A stretch of DNA of 64,000 bases from Scatosoma sp048465415 (GCA_048465415.1 DBFWLO010000008.1:1-64000), one strand, 5' to 3'; counted from the stretch's first letter, positions 1 through 9,596 are shown. Notes: a model not told the origin generated them from the letters alone. Program-made: numbers and translations.

Positions 1-207
1 CCGGTGTACGTAGCGTGCGGGGGGGAAGAGTTGGAGGCGTTGGACGACATCTTGTCGAAGAAGGTATTGAGGAAGCTGGAAACGCAGAATCCTGTGTATG
101 TGAAGAACGAAGCGGAGGGATTCTGCGGGAAGCTGGACGAACTGTTCGGGGAAGGACGAATGACGGAATGCGAGGCGTATATCCGGCGTCTGGAACGCAA
201 CGCTTAA
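1..207 (+). CDS. AAA+ ATPase, C-terminal end (partial, McrB/MoxR-like)
   Basis: The reading frame is open from the first base, so this is the tail (about 68 residues) of a gene that begins outside the window. The fragment carries a DDILSKKVLRKL stretch. It resembles the C-terminal lid helix of McrB-type AAA+ ATPases, where an 'D-Q-I-x-x-K-V-L-P-K' pattern follows the ATPase core. No Walker motif is in view, so the family call rests on this tail and on context: AAA+ (MoxR-like) ATPases often precede membrane-anchored transglutaminase genes. The next gene starts 24 bp downstream behind a GGGAGGAG ribosome-binding site, so the two are probably co-transcribed. Family assignment is tentative. Confidence 0.4.
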   Translation, partial: PVYVACGGEELEALDDILSKKVLRKLETQNPVYVKNEAEGFCGKLDELFGEGRMTECEAYIRRLERNA

Positions 208-231
208 TAAATAAAAGGGAGGAGCGGAGAT

Positions 232-3120
232 ATGACCAAAAGATCAAAAGTGATATACCTCGTCGGTGCGGTCGTCATCGGCGTGGCCGTGGCGCTCGCC
301 GTGCTCCTCACGCTCTTTGCGAGCGGCGCGTTGGATACGGGAAAGCCGAAACTCATCTTTTCCTCGGGATCGGCGGAAAAAGTATACGACGGCAAACCGC
401 TCGCGTGCACCGAGTGGAAACAGGTCGCAGGAAAGCTTGCGAACGGGGAAAACGCCAGCGTTTCGATCACGGGAACGCAGACGGACGCGGGGACGTCCGA
501 GAATCGCTTCTCGGTGAAAATTTCCGGCGCGGACGGCACGGATCGGACGGACGAATACGAAATCGAATACCGTCCCGGCGCCCTCGCCGTCACGCCTCGG
601 CTGGCACTCGTTTCCACGGGTTCGGGCTCGAAGATCTACGACGGCAAACCGCTGACCTGCGCGGACTATAAGACGGAGGAAGCGGACGTGCTCGCCGGAC
701 ACAAACTGACGGTGGTCACGACGGGCAGCCAAACGGACGCGGGCAAGACGGAAAATACCTTTTCCGCGAAAGTAGAGGATCAAAACGGCAAAGACGTGAC
801 GGAAAATTATAAGTTTGCCGGTAAGCTCGGCACTTTGTCCGTGCACCCGAAAGAGATCGGAGTTCTCACGGAAACCGCGGTCAAGGTCTACGACGGCGCG
901 CCGCTCACCTGCCGGGAATGGAAGCTCTCCTCCCTCGACGCGCTTGTGAAAGGACATACGCTCAAAGCCTTGATTTCCGGCTCGCAGACCAACGTCGGGC
1001 AAAGCGAAAATATCGCTTCCGAGATCGTCGTCACGGACGGGGAAAAGGAAGTTACATACAATTACAAGATCGCTTTATTGCCCGGCGAACTCATCGTGAC
1101 GCCGCGCGCTCTCACCATACGCTCGGAGAGCGACAGCAAACTCTACGACGGCGCGCCCCTGACCAACGGGAACTGGGAGCTCGTCTCGACGCTGCGGCCG
1201 GTCGAGGGACAGACGCTGAGCGCGGTGATTTCCGGCACGAGAACGGAGGTCGGAGAAAGTCCGAACACGATTGCGGAAGCGATCGTCAAAGACGAAAAGG
1301 GGAAAGACGTGACCTCGAACTACGCTTTCCGCTTCCAGGAAGGCGCGCTGGTGGTGAAATCGCCGGACGGTTCCGGCGGTTCGGGCGGCGGCTCCGGCGC
1401 CGAGTCGGACGGTTCGGGCGGTCAGCTCGCGGACGGCGGCGACATCGGCAGTATCGGGGATCTTTTTGAAAACGAGCCCGTGATCGCGGTGCGGGTGCGC
1501 TCCGAAGCGGGCGGAAAGGTCTATCTTCGCTTCATGAGCTACGGGGACTATTCTTTCATCAAATGGCTGGACGCGAACGACTATTCCGAGCTGCTCGATT
1601 CTGCTTATTCTTTCAACTATCTCGCGAGCATCGCCATGGAAAACGCGGGGCTGGAAAGCCGTCAAATCGAGATAGAGTCTCTCGACGAGACATATGTGCT
1701 GCCCTACTATATGGACCGCGATACTCACCGGTATCAGATCCAGACGAGCGACGTGCGGTATGCCGGCGTCACCTCGTCCGTGTACGCGCTCTATTACTAC
1801 GTGCGTCCCGACGCGGCGTCGGATTTCGGCGGGCTGGAAGGCAAGCTGAACGGCTACGACGCGGCGGAGCACCGGTACCGCGAATACGTATACGAAAACT
1901 ATCTCCGGCTCCCCGCGAGCACGCGGAGCTATTTCGAAGGGCTCGCCGCGAACCTTACATTCGATAAAAACGACGCGGGGATCGTCTCCAAAGTCGCGGA
2001 ATATATCCGCGGCGCGGCGAGATATAATCTCCGCTACGATCGTGCCCTGGACAGCGAAGCGGACGTCGCCGTCAGCTTTCTCTCCCTCTACCGCGAAGGG
2101 ATCTGCCAGCACTACGCTACGGCGGCGACGGTGTTCTATCGGGCGCTGGGGATTCCCGCCCGCTACGTGACCGGATATGCGGGAACGACGGACGCGGGGG
2201 AATGGACGGAATTTACTTCCAAAGACGCGCACGCGTGGGTGGAAGTATACCTCGACGGGATCGGCTGGGTGCAGGTGGAAGTGACCGGCGGCGGGGCGGC
2301 GGATTCGGGAAATTCGGACGGGAACGGCTCGGGAGAAGCGAAAGACGGACTGGAAATCGCGCCCGTGGATCTGGATATGAAGTACGACGGCGTGACGATT
2401 TTGACCGCGAAACCGGAACTTACGGGGCTGGGGGGCCTGCTCGCCGAGGGGTACACTTATACCGCGACCGTTTCCGGGAGCCGAAAGGAAGTGGGCGTGG
2501 GGGAAAGCCGCATCGAATCGTTTACGCTCTACGATCCCGGCGGCCGGGACGTCACCGACAAGTTCGTCTTTCGCTTCAAAAAGGGCAGACTGCACGTATA
2601 TATCAAAGAACTCACGATCGTCACCGTCTCGGCGCAGAAGACCTACGACGGCCGGGCGCTGCTTCCGCCCGAGGACGGCTGGTCGATGGCCGGCGATCTC
2701 ATCTACGGACACTCGGTCGGGAAAATGACTTTGAAAAAACGTCCGGTCAACGTCGGAGAATACGTCAACGGTTTCGAGCTTGCGATTCTGGACGAAGAGG
2801 GGCGGGACGTCACGTATATGTATAAACTTGTCCGCGATTGCGGCACGCTGAGCATCGCGGCGCGGGAAATTTGCGTCGTCGCCTTTTCGGCGAGCAAGAT
2901 ATACGACGGGACGGCGCTCGTCTGCCCGGGATACGAACTGATCGGCGAACTCGGCGCGGGGGATTCTCTCAGCGTGACGATCTTCGGTTCGCAGACGAAC
3001 ATCGGACGCAGCCAGAACACCGTTTCGGGGGTAAAAGTCACGAACGCGAACGGAGAGGACGTTTCTTCCAACTATGCGATTCGCTACGAAAACGGGGAAT
3101 TGACCGTACTGCCCGCGTAA
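232..3120 (+). CDS. Membrane-anchored transglutaminase-like protein with 7 YDG repeats
   Basis: A 962-residue extracellular protein. Residues 9-32 form one hydrophobic segment (signal anchor) after a KRSK basic start. Four beta-rich repeats of about 80-85 residues follow (about 44-375), each with the pattern K-x-YDG-x-PL-(T/A)-C, GSQT-x-AG-x-SEN, G-x-DVT-x-NY and G-x-L-x-V. A Gly/Ser linker (377-403) leads to a transglutaminase-like core with GICQHYATAATVFYRALGIPARYVTG (split here as GICQHYA and ALGIPARYVTG) and DAHAWVEVYLDG. Cys625 and His667 are the expected catalytic pair; the third (Asp) position reads VEVT, that is Glu. Three more repeats follow (about 708-962). The repeats resemble the YDG/MBG family of adhesin domains. 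The likely role is protease-like or crosslinking activity on the cell surface or wall; the substrate is unknown. The start is set by GGGAGGAGCGG just upstream. Confidence 0.8.
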   Translation: MTKRSKVIYLVGAVVIGVAVALAVLLTLFASGALDTGKPKLIFSSGSAEKVYDGKPLACTEWKQVAGKLANGENASVSITGTQTDAGTSENRFSVKISGADGTDRTDEYEIEYRPGALAVTPRLALVSTGSGSKIYDGKPLTCADYKTEEADVLAGHKLTVVTTGSQTDAGKTENTFSAKVEDQNGKDVTENYKFAGKLGTLSVHPKEIGVLTETAVKVYDGAPLTCREWKLSSLDALVKGHTLKALISGSQTNVGQSENIASEIVVTDGEKEVTYNYKIALLPGELIVTPRALTIRSESDSKLYDGAPLTNGNWELVSTLRPVEGQTLSAVISGTRTEVGESPNTIAEAIVKDEKGKDVTSNYAFRFQEGALVVKSPDGSGGSGGGSGAESDGSGGQLADGGDIGSIGDLFENEPVIAVRVRSEAGGKVYLRFMSYGDYSFIKWLDANDYSELLDSAYSFNYLASIAMENAGLESRQIEIESLDETYVLPYYMDRDTHRYQIQTSDVRYAGVTSSVYALYYYVRPDAASDFGGLEGKLNGYDAAEHRYREYVYENYLRLPASTRSYFEGLAANLTFDKNDAGIVSKVAEYIRGAARYNLRYDRALDSEADVAVSFLSLYREGICQHYATAATVFYRALGIPARYVTGYAGTTDAGEWTEFTSKDAHAWVEVYLDGIGWVQVEVTGGGAADSGNSDGNGSGEAKDGLEIAPVDLDMKYDGVTILTAKPELTGLGGLLAEGYTYTATVSGSRKEVGVGESRIESFTLYDPGGRDVTDKFVFRFKKGRLHVYIKELTIVTVSAQKTYDGRALLPPEDGWSMAGDLIYGHSVGKMTLKKRPVNVGEYVNGFELAILDEEGRDVTYMYKLVRDCGTLSIAAREICVVAFSASKIYDGTALVCPGYELIGELGAGDSLSVTIFGSQTNIGRSQNTVSGVKVTNANGEDVSSNYAIRYENGELTVLPA

Positions 3121-3142
3121 ATCGGGAAAAAGGGGACTCGCT

Positions 3143-6100
3143 ATGTTATACGAAAAATATCGGCGCAGAATGTTGAAAATCGCGAATATCCGAAGTTTTT
3201 TGAGACGCTGGCGCGCGCCTCTTTTCGCCGTGCTCGCGGCGCTGGCCGCGTTGACTGCGTTTTTTCTCGGCGTGCGCGGAATCGTCTACGACGCCGCGCC
3301 CTGTCCCGCGCAGATCGTATACGGGGAAGCGCCTTCGTATAAGGCGAAAGCGGTGTTCGGACGCGTATCCTACGAATATGCCCCCGTCGGCTCGGACAAC
3401 TGGACGGCGGAGCTTCCCCGGGGCGTAGGCGAATACAAGGTCCGCGGCGTTTCCGTACGTACGTTCGGCGCGCCCAGTCACGGCAAAGCGTACGTTTTCT
3501 CGGTGGCGCCGAAAGAGATCGACGTGACGGTGGACGCCTCCTCGGGCGTATACGGAGAAAAGCCCGCCGTCTCCGCGGCGCTGGCGGACGGGGACAGGAT
3601 CGAGTGTACGGCGTTCGAGTACGAGGATCCTTCGCAAAAGACGACGCTCGTTTCTCCCGTCAAGGATTGTATCGCCGTTTACGACGCGGCGGGAACGGAC
3701 GTGACGGATTTTTACGTCATTAACGCGGTCAAAAGCGAGATCACTTTTCAGCCCCGGCCGATCACGGTCGTCATCGCCGACGCGGAGAAGATCTACGACG
3801 GCGCGCCCCTCTCTTTTGACCGCTACGAACTGACGGGCGGCCTGGCGGACGGGGACGGCTTGGAAGCGTCTTTCCCGCGCTCGCGCGTCGAAGTCGGCGA
3901 AACGCCGAACGAGCCGGAATTGAGGATCGTCGCCGCCAACGGCGCGGACGTCACGCAAAATTATAAAATCACGGTGCGGGCGGGCGCGCTCCGGGTACTC
4001 CGACGGCCCGTCCGCATCGCCGTGGAAGGCGCGGAAAAGACGTATGACGGTACGCCTCTTTCCCATGCCCGGTACGCGCTCGACGCGGCAGCGCCCCTCC
4101 TCCACGGGCATACCCTGTCCCTGATTTCGGGCGCGCAGCTGACGGACGCGGGCGAACGGGAGAATACGCTGGAATTTCGTATTTCGGACGAGGCCGGAGA
4201 AGACGTTACGAAAAACTACGAACTGCTCTTCCCCGACTGCGGCAAGCTGAAAGTGACGCCCCGGCCGATCACCGTTCGCACGGGCGGCGCGGTCAAAACC
4301 TACGACGGCACGGCGCTGTGTTGCCCCGACTATACGATAGGAGACGAAACGCCGCTTGTAGAGGGGCATAGATTGAGAGCGTCCCTTTCCGGTGCGCAGA
4401 CGCGGGCGGGAACAAGCGAAAACAAAATCGCGGCCGCGACGGTGACTTCGGCCGACGGCGGAGACGTGACGCATAATTATGTTTTCGATTACGAGTACGG
4501 GGAATTGAAAGTGACGCCCCGGCCGGTTACGCTGCTCACGGGCAACGGTGAATGGATCTACGACGGGACGGCGCACAGGAATGCCGACATAGTGCCGACG
4601 TCGGCTTACGGGCCGGTCGCGGGACAGGAGATTCGCGCGGTGTCGTCCTCTGAAATTACCGACTGCGGCGCTCTTCCAAACGTCTTCGCCGTGCGTATTT
4701 TCGACGGCGCGGCGGACGTGACGGACTGTTACGAGATCTTTTACGAATACGGGGAGCTGAAAGTGACGCCTCGTCCCGTTACCGTGCGCGCGGGGGATAA
4801 AAGCCGCGTTTACGACGGAAAACCGCTCACCGATAACGGATATACCGTCGTTTCCGAGCACAAGCTGGCAGAAGGACAGATCGGCAAGATCGTCTGTTCT
4901 GGTTCGCAGACGGAAGCGGGAAGCTCGGAGAATACCGTCGTCTCCTTCCTCGTGTTCGACGGGGACAGGGACGTGACGAGCAACTACTCGATCTCGTTCA
5001 TGCCGGGAGAACTTACCGTGACGCCGCGGCCGATCACGGCGCTTACCGCAAGCGGCGAATGGATTTACGACGGCGAGACGCATTTCCAAAAAGGCTGCGA
5101 AATCGTCTCAGAGCTCGCGCTCGTCGAGGGGCATTCTCTTCTCGTACGGGAATATACGGAAGCGACGGACGCGGCGGATACGGCCAACGTTTTGGTCGTG
5201 CTCGTGTTTGACGGGGATCGGGACGTCACCCGCAATTACGAGATTTCTTACGAGCTCGGCTCTTTGAAAGTTCTGCCCCGGCCGCTCAAAATCACGACGG
5301 GTTCCTCTCAATGGATCTACGACGGCAAGGAGCATTTCGACGAAACCTATACGATTTTTTCAGAGCTGACGCCCGGTTTGGTGTCGGGACACGAAGCGAG
5401 ACTTTTGAACAAGAAACTCGCTATGGATGCGGGCGAGAAGGAAAACGAACTGGAAATCGCCGTTTTTGCCGGCGAAAGGGACGTGACGTATAATTATAAA
5501 ATCGTCTATGAGTACGGCACGCTGAAAGTTCTGCCCCGGCCGGTCACGGTGACCGCCGGCAGCGCCGAAAAGATGTACGACGATACGCCGCTCACCTGCG
5601 GTACCTATGAAATCACTTCCGAGCTTTCGCCTGTTTTGGTCGGGGGACATACCATGTATGTGACGAACGGCGGCAGTATCACGGACGCGGGCAGCGAAAA
5701 GAATCCCGTGATCCGGGTTTCGATCTTCGACGGGGACAGGGACGTGACGAGCAATTACGAGGTTGCGAAAAAGGACGGGACTTTGACCGTCGCCCGCCGC
5801 CCGATCACCGTGTATACGGAAAGCGAAGAATGGATTTATGACGGCGAAGCGCATACGGGCCGGATAAATTATCTCTTGTCCGAAGCGGAGCTTGTCCCCG
5901 GGCATACTTTTGCGGAATTTAGTTTTACGAGCATTAAATTCGTCGGGGAAAGAAGCAACGAGAAAACGGTGCGTATATATAAAGCCGAGCTGGACGTGAC
6001 GGACAACTACGAGATTTCGTACGAGTACGGGGTAATGAAAGTCGTGCCGCGGCCGATCACGGTGAAGGCGGGCAGCGCGGAAAAAATATACGACGGCACG

Positions 6101-8857
6101 CCGCTCACCTGCGGCACGTTCGAGGCGTTTTCGGAGTTCTCGTTCGCGATCGCGAAGGCGGATCGGGGCAGGGTGGAAAACACGGGCTCGCAGACGGACG
6201 CGGGCGTTTCCGAAAACACGATCGTCCGGTTTTCGATCGTTTCCGCCTCGGGCAGCGATTTGACGGCAAATTACGCGATCACCTATGAAAGCGGCACGCT
6301 CACCGTCTACAAACGCCCGATCGCGATTCGGGCGGAAAGCGCGGAAAAGACCTACGACGACACTCCTTTGTCGGTTCGCGGCTATTATGTGCGCTCGGGG
6401 TATGAGCCGGTAGAAGGGCATGTGCTCATCGCCGAGGCGGAAGGCAGCAGGACGGAGGCGGGAACTTCTTATATTCAGGTGAAAAACGTCGTCATTCGCG
6501 CCGGCGAGAGGGACGTGACGCAAAACTACGAGATCGAATGCGAGTACGGCCGGCTGATCGTAAAGCCCATCGTTTTGAAATGCCGCACGTACGGCGCGGA
6601 AAAGCCCTACGACGGTACGCCGCTCATGCGGGAGGGCGCGGAGTTTATCGGGGGCAGGACGCTCGATTATCATACGCTTACGATCCGCGGCGCGTCGGGG
6701 TGGAGAAAACTCCCCGGCTCTACCCGGAATTGGTTGGATTATACGGTGATCGACGAGCGTACCCAGCGCGACGTTTCGCACAATTATTTCTTCGATACGG
6801 AATATCTCGGCCTCCTGACCGTTTTTCCCGTAGAGATCACCGTTCAGACGGGCAGTAAGACAAAAATGTACGACGGCACGCCGCTCACCTACGACGAATG
6901 GGAACTCGTCGAGGGCGAGTTCTATGACGGCTACGATTCGACGATAGACGTACAAGGGAGCCGGTTGTACGCGGGAAGCTCGGCCAACTGGGCGGAAGTA
7001 CGGGCCCGCGATCCCTACGGCAGCGACGTTTCCGCCATTTACGAGGTTACCTGGATTTTGGGGGTATTGACGGTGCTTCCCGATCCCGACAATCCCGATT
7101 CCTGGGGGAAAGAAGAAGGCGAAGGCGGCGGAGGCGGCAGCGGCGGGAAGATCGAGATCTCCGAAAGCGGACAGATCAATAAAACGCCGGGCGGCGGAGG
7201 CAGCGGCGGCCAGGTGCCGATTGTTTTCTATGCGACAGGATCGCACACCCAGAGAGTTTATTTCCGCATCAAGAGCTTCGGAGACTACGAACCGGAATAC
7301 GGTTGGCTGGGCGCGAGGACGTACGGCGGGAAACTCAATCCCCTGCATCTGACTTACTACGCTTTGCAGAACGCGGGAAAATCCCTTTCGACGGTGAATA
7401 TAGAGGCTGCTCAGGACGATCTTCCGTATATGCTTCCCTATTATACGGATCCGACGAGTTATCGAGCGGACTCGGAGAACGACACGCAAGTGACCGTCTC
7501 TCAGTGGCGGAACTACCGTTCCTCTTATATTTCTTACGAATATGCGGCGGGGAATACGTTCTCTTTGCAGGGAACGGAATACGAGACTTTGGAAAGAAAC
7601 TACCGCAATTTTGTCCGCGATTACTATGTGCGGCTTCCGGGCGCTACGAAAGATTCTCTGCTTGCGGTGGCGAAGAGAGAGAGACTCGATCCCAAAGATC
7701 CCAAAATCGTTGAAAAAGTGGCGAGGCTGGTGCAAAAAACCGTCCGATACGACCTCGATTTCGAGGAATACGAAGGGGATCTCGCCGTCTATTTCTTTAC
7801 GAAAGCGCAGACGGGGATCTGTCAGCACTACGCGACGGCAGCGACGGCGATGTACCGGGCGCTGGGGATCCCCGCGCGTTACGTCACCGGGTTTGTCGGC
7901 GACGTAAGCGCCGGCAAAAAGGTGGCCGTGACGACGCAGCAGGCGCACGCCTGGGTGGAAGTCTACCTCGACGGTATGGGCTGGGTGCAGATGGAAGCGA
8001 CGGGCGAAGGATTCAGCCACGGCGGTTCCGGCGGCGGGGGAGAAGGCGAAACGGAATTGCCGTCCGGGAAATTCACCGTCAAACCGATCGACGTGGATAA
8101 GGAATACGACGGTACGCCCCTCTATGCGGAAAACGTACTGGAAGGGTTGATCCTGGAAGAGTTGATCGAGTCCGGCTATACGTACGCTTCGGCCGTCGCG
8201 GGCTCCCGGACCGATTACGGAGAGAGCGAGAGCCGCGTCACTTCGTTCAGATTGTATGATCCGTTCGGCGTCGACGTCACGGATAATTTTTCCGTCGTCT
8301 TTAATCCGGGGAGCATACTGATCACGAAACCGCAGATCCTCGTTTCGGTATACAGTTTGCAGAAATATTACGACGGCAAGCCGCTTTCGTACGGGAAGAA
8401 AGACTATACTCTTTTGAAAATACCCGATGGGTTTACGCTCGCGTTCGATCTGGAAGGAAGCCTCACCAACGCCGGGAAACTCTCGCTGCGGAAACTCAGC
8501 TATCTTCCTTATGTGGTTTACGACGCGCACGGCAATGACGTGACGGAGGATTACTACGTGAAATTCGTCGGCGAACCGCTGCAAGTAAACCGGCGTATGA
8601 TAGAACTCACGAGCGTTTCCAAAGTGAAGGAATACGACGGAACGCCGTTGACGGGCGAAGAGGTTTGGGTGTCCAAAGGCAGCCTTTTGCCGGGGCATCG
8701 CATGGAAGCGGAAACGCCGGCGTCGATCACCGACGTCGGACAGACAGAAAACAGGATCAAAAGGGTGAAAATTTACGACGAAAACGGCAGGGACGTGACC
8801 GCGAATTACAGGATTTTGATCAATCCGGGCACGCTGACGGTGGAAAAGTCTGCGTAA
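3143..8857 (+). CDS. Giant membrane-anchored transglutaminase-like protein with 16 YDG repeats
   Basis: A 1904-residue paralogue of the upstream gene, starting 22 bp after it. Residues about 24-46 are a single hydrophobic anchor after an Arg-rich start. By eye there are 13 repeats of about 85 residues (about 203-1310), a Gly-rich linker (about 1312-1360), the transglutaminase-like core, another Gly linker, and 3 repeats (about 1645-1904). The core keeps GICQHYATAA, ALGIPARYVTGF and QAHAWVEVYLDG; Cys1560 and His1602 are the catalytic pair, with Glu (VQMEAT) at the usual Asp position. Two repeat flavours alternate: K-x-YDG-TPLTC and a W-I-YDG form without the Cys (repeats 4, 6, 7 and 9). A second in-frame ATG lies 27 bp inside the gene; the first is preferred because of AAAAGGGGA upstream. 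A strong terminator follows. The function is inferred only from the domains. Confidence 0.8.
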   Translation: MLYEKYRRRMLKIANIRSFLRRWRAPLFAVLAALAALTAFFLGVRGIVYDAAPCPAQIVYGEAPSYKAKAVFGRVSYEYAPVGSDNWTAELPRGVGEYKVRGVSVRTFGAPSHGKAYVFSVAPKEIDVTVDASSGVYGEKPAVSAALADGDRIECTAFEYEDPSQKTTLVSPVKDCIAVYDAAGTDVTDFYVINAVKSEITFQPRPITVVIADAEKIYDGAPLSFDRYELTGGLADGDGLEASFPRSRVEVGETPNEPELRIVAANGADVTQNYKITVRAGALRVLRRPVRIAVEGAEKTYDGTPLSHARYALDAAAPLLHGHTLSLISGAQLTDAGERENTLEFRISDEAGEDVTKNYELLFPDCGKLKVTPRPITVRTGGAVKTYDGTALCCPDYTIGDETPLVEGHRLRASLSGAQTRAGTSENKIAAATVTSADGGDVTHNYVFDYEYGELKVTPRPVTLLTGNGEWIYDGTAHRNADIVPTSAYGPVAGQEIRAVSSSEITDCGALPNVFAVRIFDGAADVTDCYEIFYEYGELKVTPRPVTVRAGDKSRVYDGKPLTDNGYTVVSEHKLAEGQIGKIVCSGSQTEAGSSENTVVSFLVFDGDRDVTSNYSISFMPGELTVTPRPITALTASGEWIYDGETHFQKGCEIVSELALVEGHSLLVREYTEATDAADTANVLVVLVFDGDRDVTRNYEISYELGSLKVLPRPLKITTGSSQWIYDGKEHFDETYTIFSELTPGLVSGHEARLLNKKLAMDAGEKENELEIAVFAGERDVTYNYKIVYEYGTLKVLPRPVTVTAGSAEKMYDDTPLTCGTYEITSELSPVLVGGHTMYVTNGGSITDAGSEKNPVIRVSIFDGDRDVTSNYEVAKKDGTLTVARRPITVYTESEEWIYDGEAHTGRINYLLSEAELVPGHTFAEFSFTSIKFVGERSNEKTVRIYKAELDVTDNYEISYEYGVMKVVPRPITVKAGSAEKIYDGTPLTCGTFEAFSEFSFAIAKADRGRVENTGSQTDAGVSENTIVRFSIVSASGSDLTANYAITYESGTLTVYKRPIAIRAESAEKTYDDTPLSVRGYYVRSGYEPVEGHVLIAEAEGSRTEAGTSYIQVKNVVIRAGERDVTQNYEIECEYGRLIVKPIVLKCRTYGAEKPYDGTPLMREGAEFIGGRTLDYHTLTIRGASGWRKLPGSTRNWLDYTVIDERTQRDVSHNYFFDTEYLGLLTVFPVEITVQTGSKTKMYDGTPLTYDEWELVEGEFYDGYDSTIDVQGSRLYAGSSANWAEVRARDPYGSDVSAIYEVTWILGVLTVLPDPDNPDSWGKEEGEGGGGGSGGKIEISESGQINKTPGGGGSGGQVPIVFYATGSHTQRVYFRIKSFGDYEPEYGWLGARTYGGKLNPLHLTYYALQNAGKSLSTVNIEAAQDDLPYMLPYYTDPTSYRADSENDTQVTVSQWRNYRSSYISYEYAAGNTFSLQGTEYETLERNYRNFVRDYYVRLPGATKDSLLAVAKRERLDPKDPKIVEKVARLVQKTVRYDLDFEEYEGDLAVYFFTKAQTGICQHYATAATAMYRALGIPARYVTGFVGDVSAGKKVAVTTQQAHAWVEVYLDGMGWVQMEATGEGFSHGGSGGGGEGETELPSGKFTVKPIDVDKEYDGTPLYAENVLEGLILEELIESGYTYASAVAGSRTDYGESESRVTSFRLYDPFGVDVTDNFSVVFNPGSILITKPQILVSVYSLQKYYDGKPLSYGKKDYTLLKIPDGFTLAFDLEGSLTNAGKLSLRKLSYLPYVVYDAHGNDVTEDYYVKFVGEPLQVNRRMIELTSVSKVKEYDGTPLTGEEVWVSKGSLLPGHRMEAETPASITDVGQTENRIKRVKIYDENGRDVTANYRILINPGTLTVEKSA

Positions 8858-8870
8858 AACGAAGATAAAA

Positions 8871-8901
8871 CGGGCGGAGCTTTTGCTCCGCCCGCCTTTC
8901 T
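8871..8901. terminator. Bidirectional terminator between the transglutaminase gene and vat-like gene
   Basis: The arms GGGCGGAGC and GCTCCGCCC pair perfectly around a TTTT loop, with pyrimidine-rich sequence on the right and A-rich sequence on the left. It lies between convergent genes and can serve both; the leftward gene ends at its right edge. Confidence 0.85.
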
Positions 8902-9532
8902 ATTTGATAAGTCCGTCGAGATTTCCCGATTGTATGTCCCCGATCCGTTCGGCGATTTGCTCGGGCGGCAGATCCCACCATTTCCGCTTTAATAAAGCCC
9001 GGATCATGGTCTCCGGGAAGCGTGCGCGGATACGCTTTGCGGGTACGCCGCCGACGATCGTATAGGGCGGAACGTCTTTGGTGACGACCGCCCTTGCGCC
9101 GACGATCGCGCCGTCGCCTATCGTCACTCCGGCGAGAATGACCGCTTCGTAGCCGATCCATACGTCGTTTCCGACGACGATATCGCCTTTATGGTCCCAG
9201 GATTTTTCCACCGATATGCCGTGCGCCCATTCCTCGTTGAAGATGGGAAAGGGGTAAGAGGAAAGCGAGCCCATCGCGTGATTGGCGCTGTTGAGTAAGA
9301 ATTTCGCGCCGCAGGCAATCGAGCAGAACTTGCCGATGATCAGTTTGTCTTTGTTGATCGGGTAATGATATAAAACGTTGTTTTTTTCAAAGTCTTTCGG
9401 ATCGTGTACGAAGTCGTTGTAGAAGGTGAACGCTCCGACTTCTATATTCGGATTTGTAATTACGTTTTTCAGATACACGATCTGACGATCCCCCGTGCGG
9501 GGGTATATTTTTTTGCTGTCCGGAATAGCCAT
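8900..9532 (-). CDS. Vat/CatB-family xenobiotic O-acetyltransferase
   Basis: A 210-residue left-handed beta-helix acetyltransferase of the length usual for streptogramin A (Vat) and CatB-type chloramphenicol acetyltransferases. Hexapeptide repeats are visible in IGKFCSIACGAKF and again in IVVGNDVWIGYEAVILAGVTIGDG (from about residue 135). His85 in NSANHAMGSLSSYPF sits where the Vat catalytic His lies, in the family motif NHR-M-DGSTYPF. The C-terminal VPPYTIVGGVPAKRIRARF is typical of the family. It would transfer acetyl from acetyl-CoA to a hydroxyl of a small molecule, in the cytoplasm. Similarity to Vat does not prove drug resistance, since chromosomal homologues of unknown substrate are common. 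The start is fixed by AAAGGAGATCATC. A short leader ORF lies upstream. Confidence 0.85.
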   Translation of the reverse strand: MAIPDSKKIYPRTGDRQIVYLKNVITNPNIEVGAFTFYNDFVHDPKDFEKNNVLYHYPINKDKLIIGKFCSIACGAKFLLNSANHAMGSLSSYPFPIFNEEWAHGISVEKSWDHKGDIVVGNDVWIGYEAVILAGVTIGDGAIVGARAVVTKDVPPYTIVGGVPAKRIRARFPETMIRALLKRKWWDLPPEQIAERIGDIQSGNLDGLIK

Positions 9533-9557
9533 GATGATCTCCTTTTTCCTTATATTT

Positions 9558-9596
9558 TTATGAGACTATTCCGGCGGATACAATGCAGCGTTTCAT
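9558..9596 (-). CDS. Short leader ORF (12 residues) before the vat-like gene
   Basis: An ATG-started ORF encoding MKRCIVSAGIVS, placed between the leftward promoter and the acetyltransferase start (25 bp gap). It has its own Shine-Dalgarno (TAGGAGAG about 9 bases before the ATG), which is why it is listed. Leader peptides of this kind control many ribosome-targeting antibiotic resistance genes by drug-induced stalling. No clear pair of alternative hairpins around the downstream ribosome-binding site could be traced, so regulation is inference. Confidence 0.45.
   Translation of the reverse strand: MKRCIVSAGIVS

Noticed and set aside
3700..7100. Regularly spaced DNA repeats that could suggest a CRISPR-like or satellite array
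   Set aside because: The repeats are about 250 bp, diverged, in frame and encode the YDG protein repeats.
5360..8698. Very long antisense reading frame (over 1000 codons) opposite the large transglutaminase gene
   Set aside because: No ribosome-binding site, no recognisable domains, Arg/His-rich composition typical of a codon-shadow; a similar shadow lies at 1075-2712.
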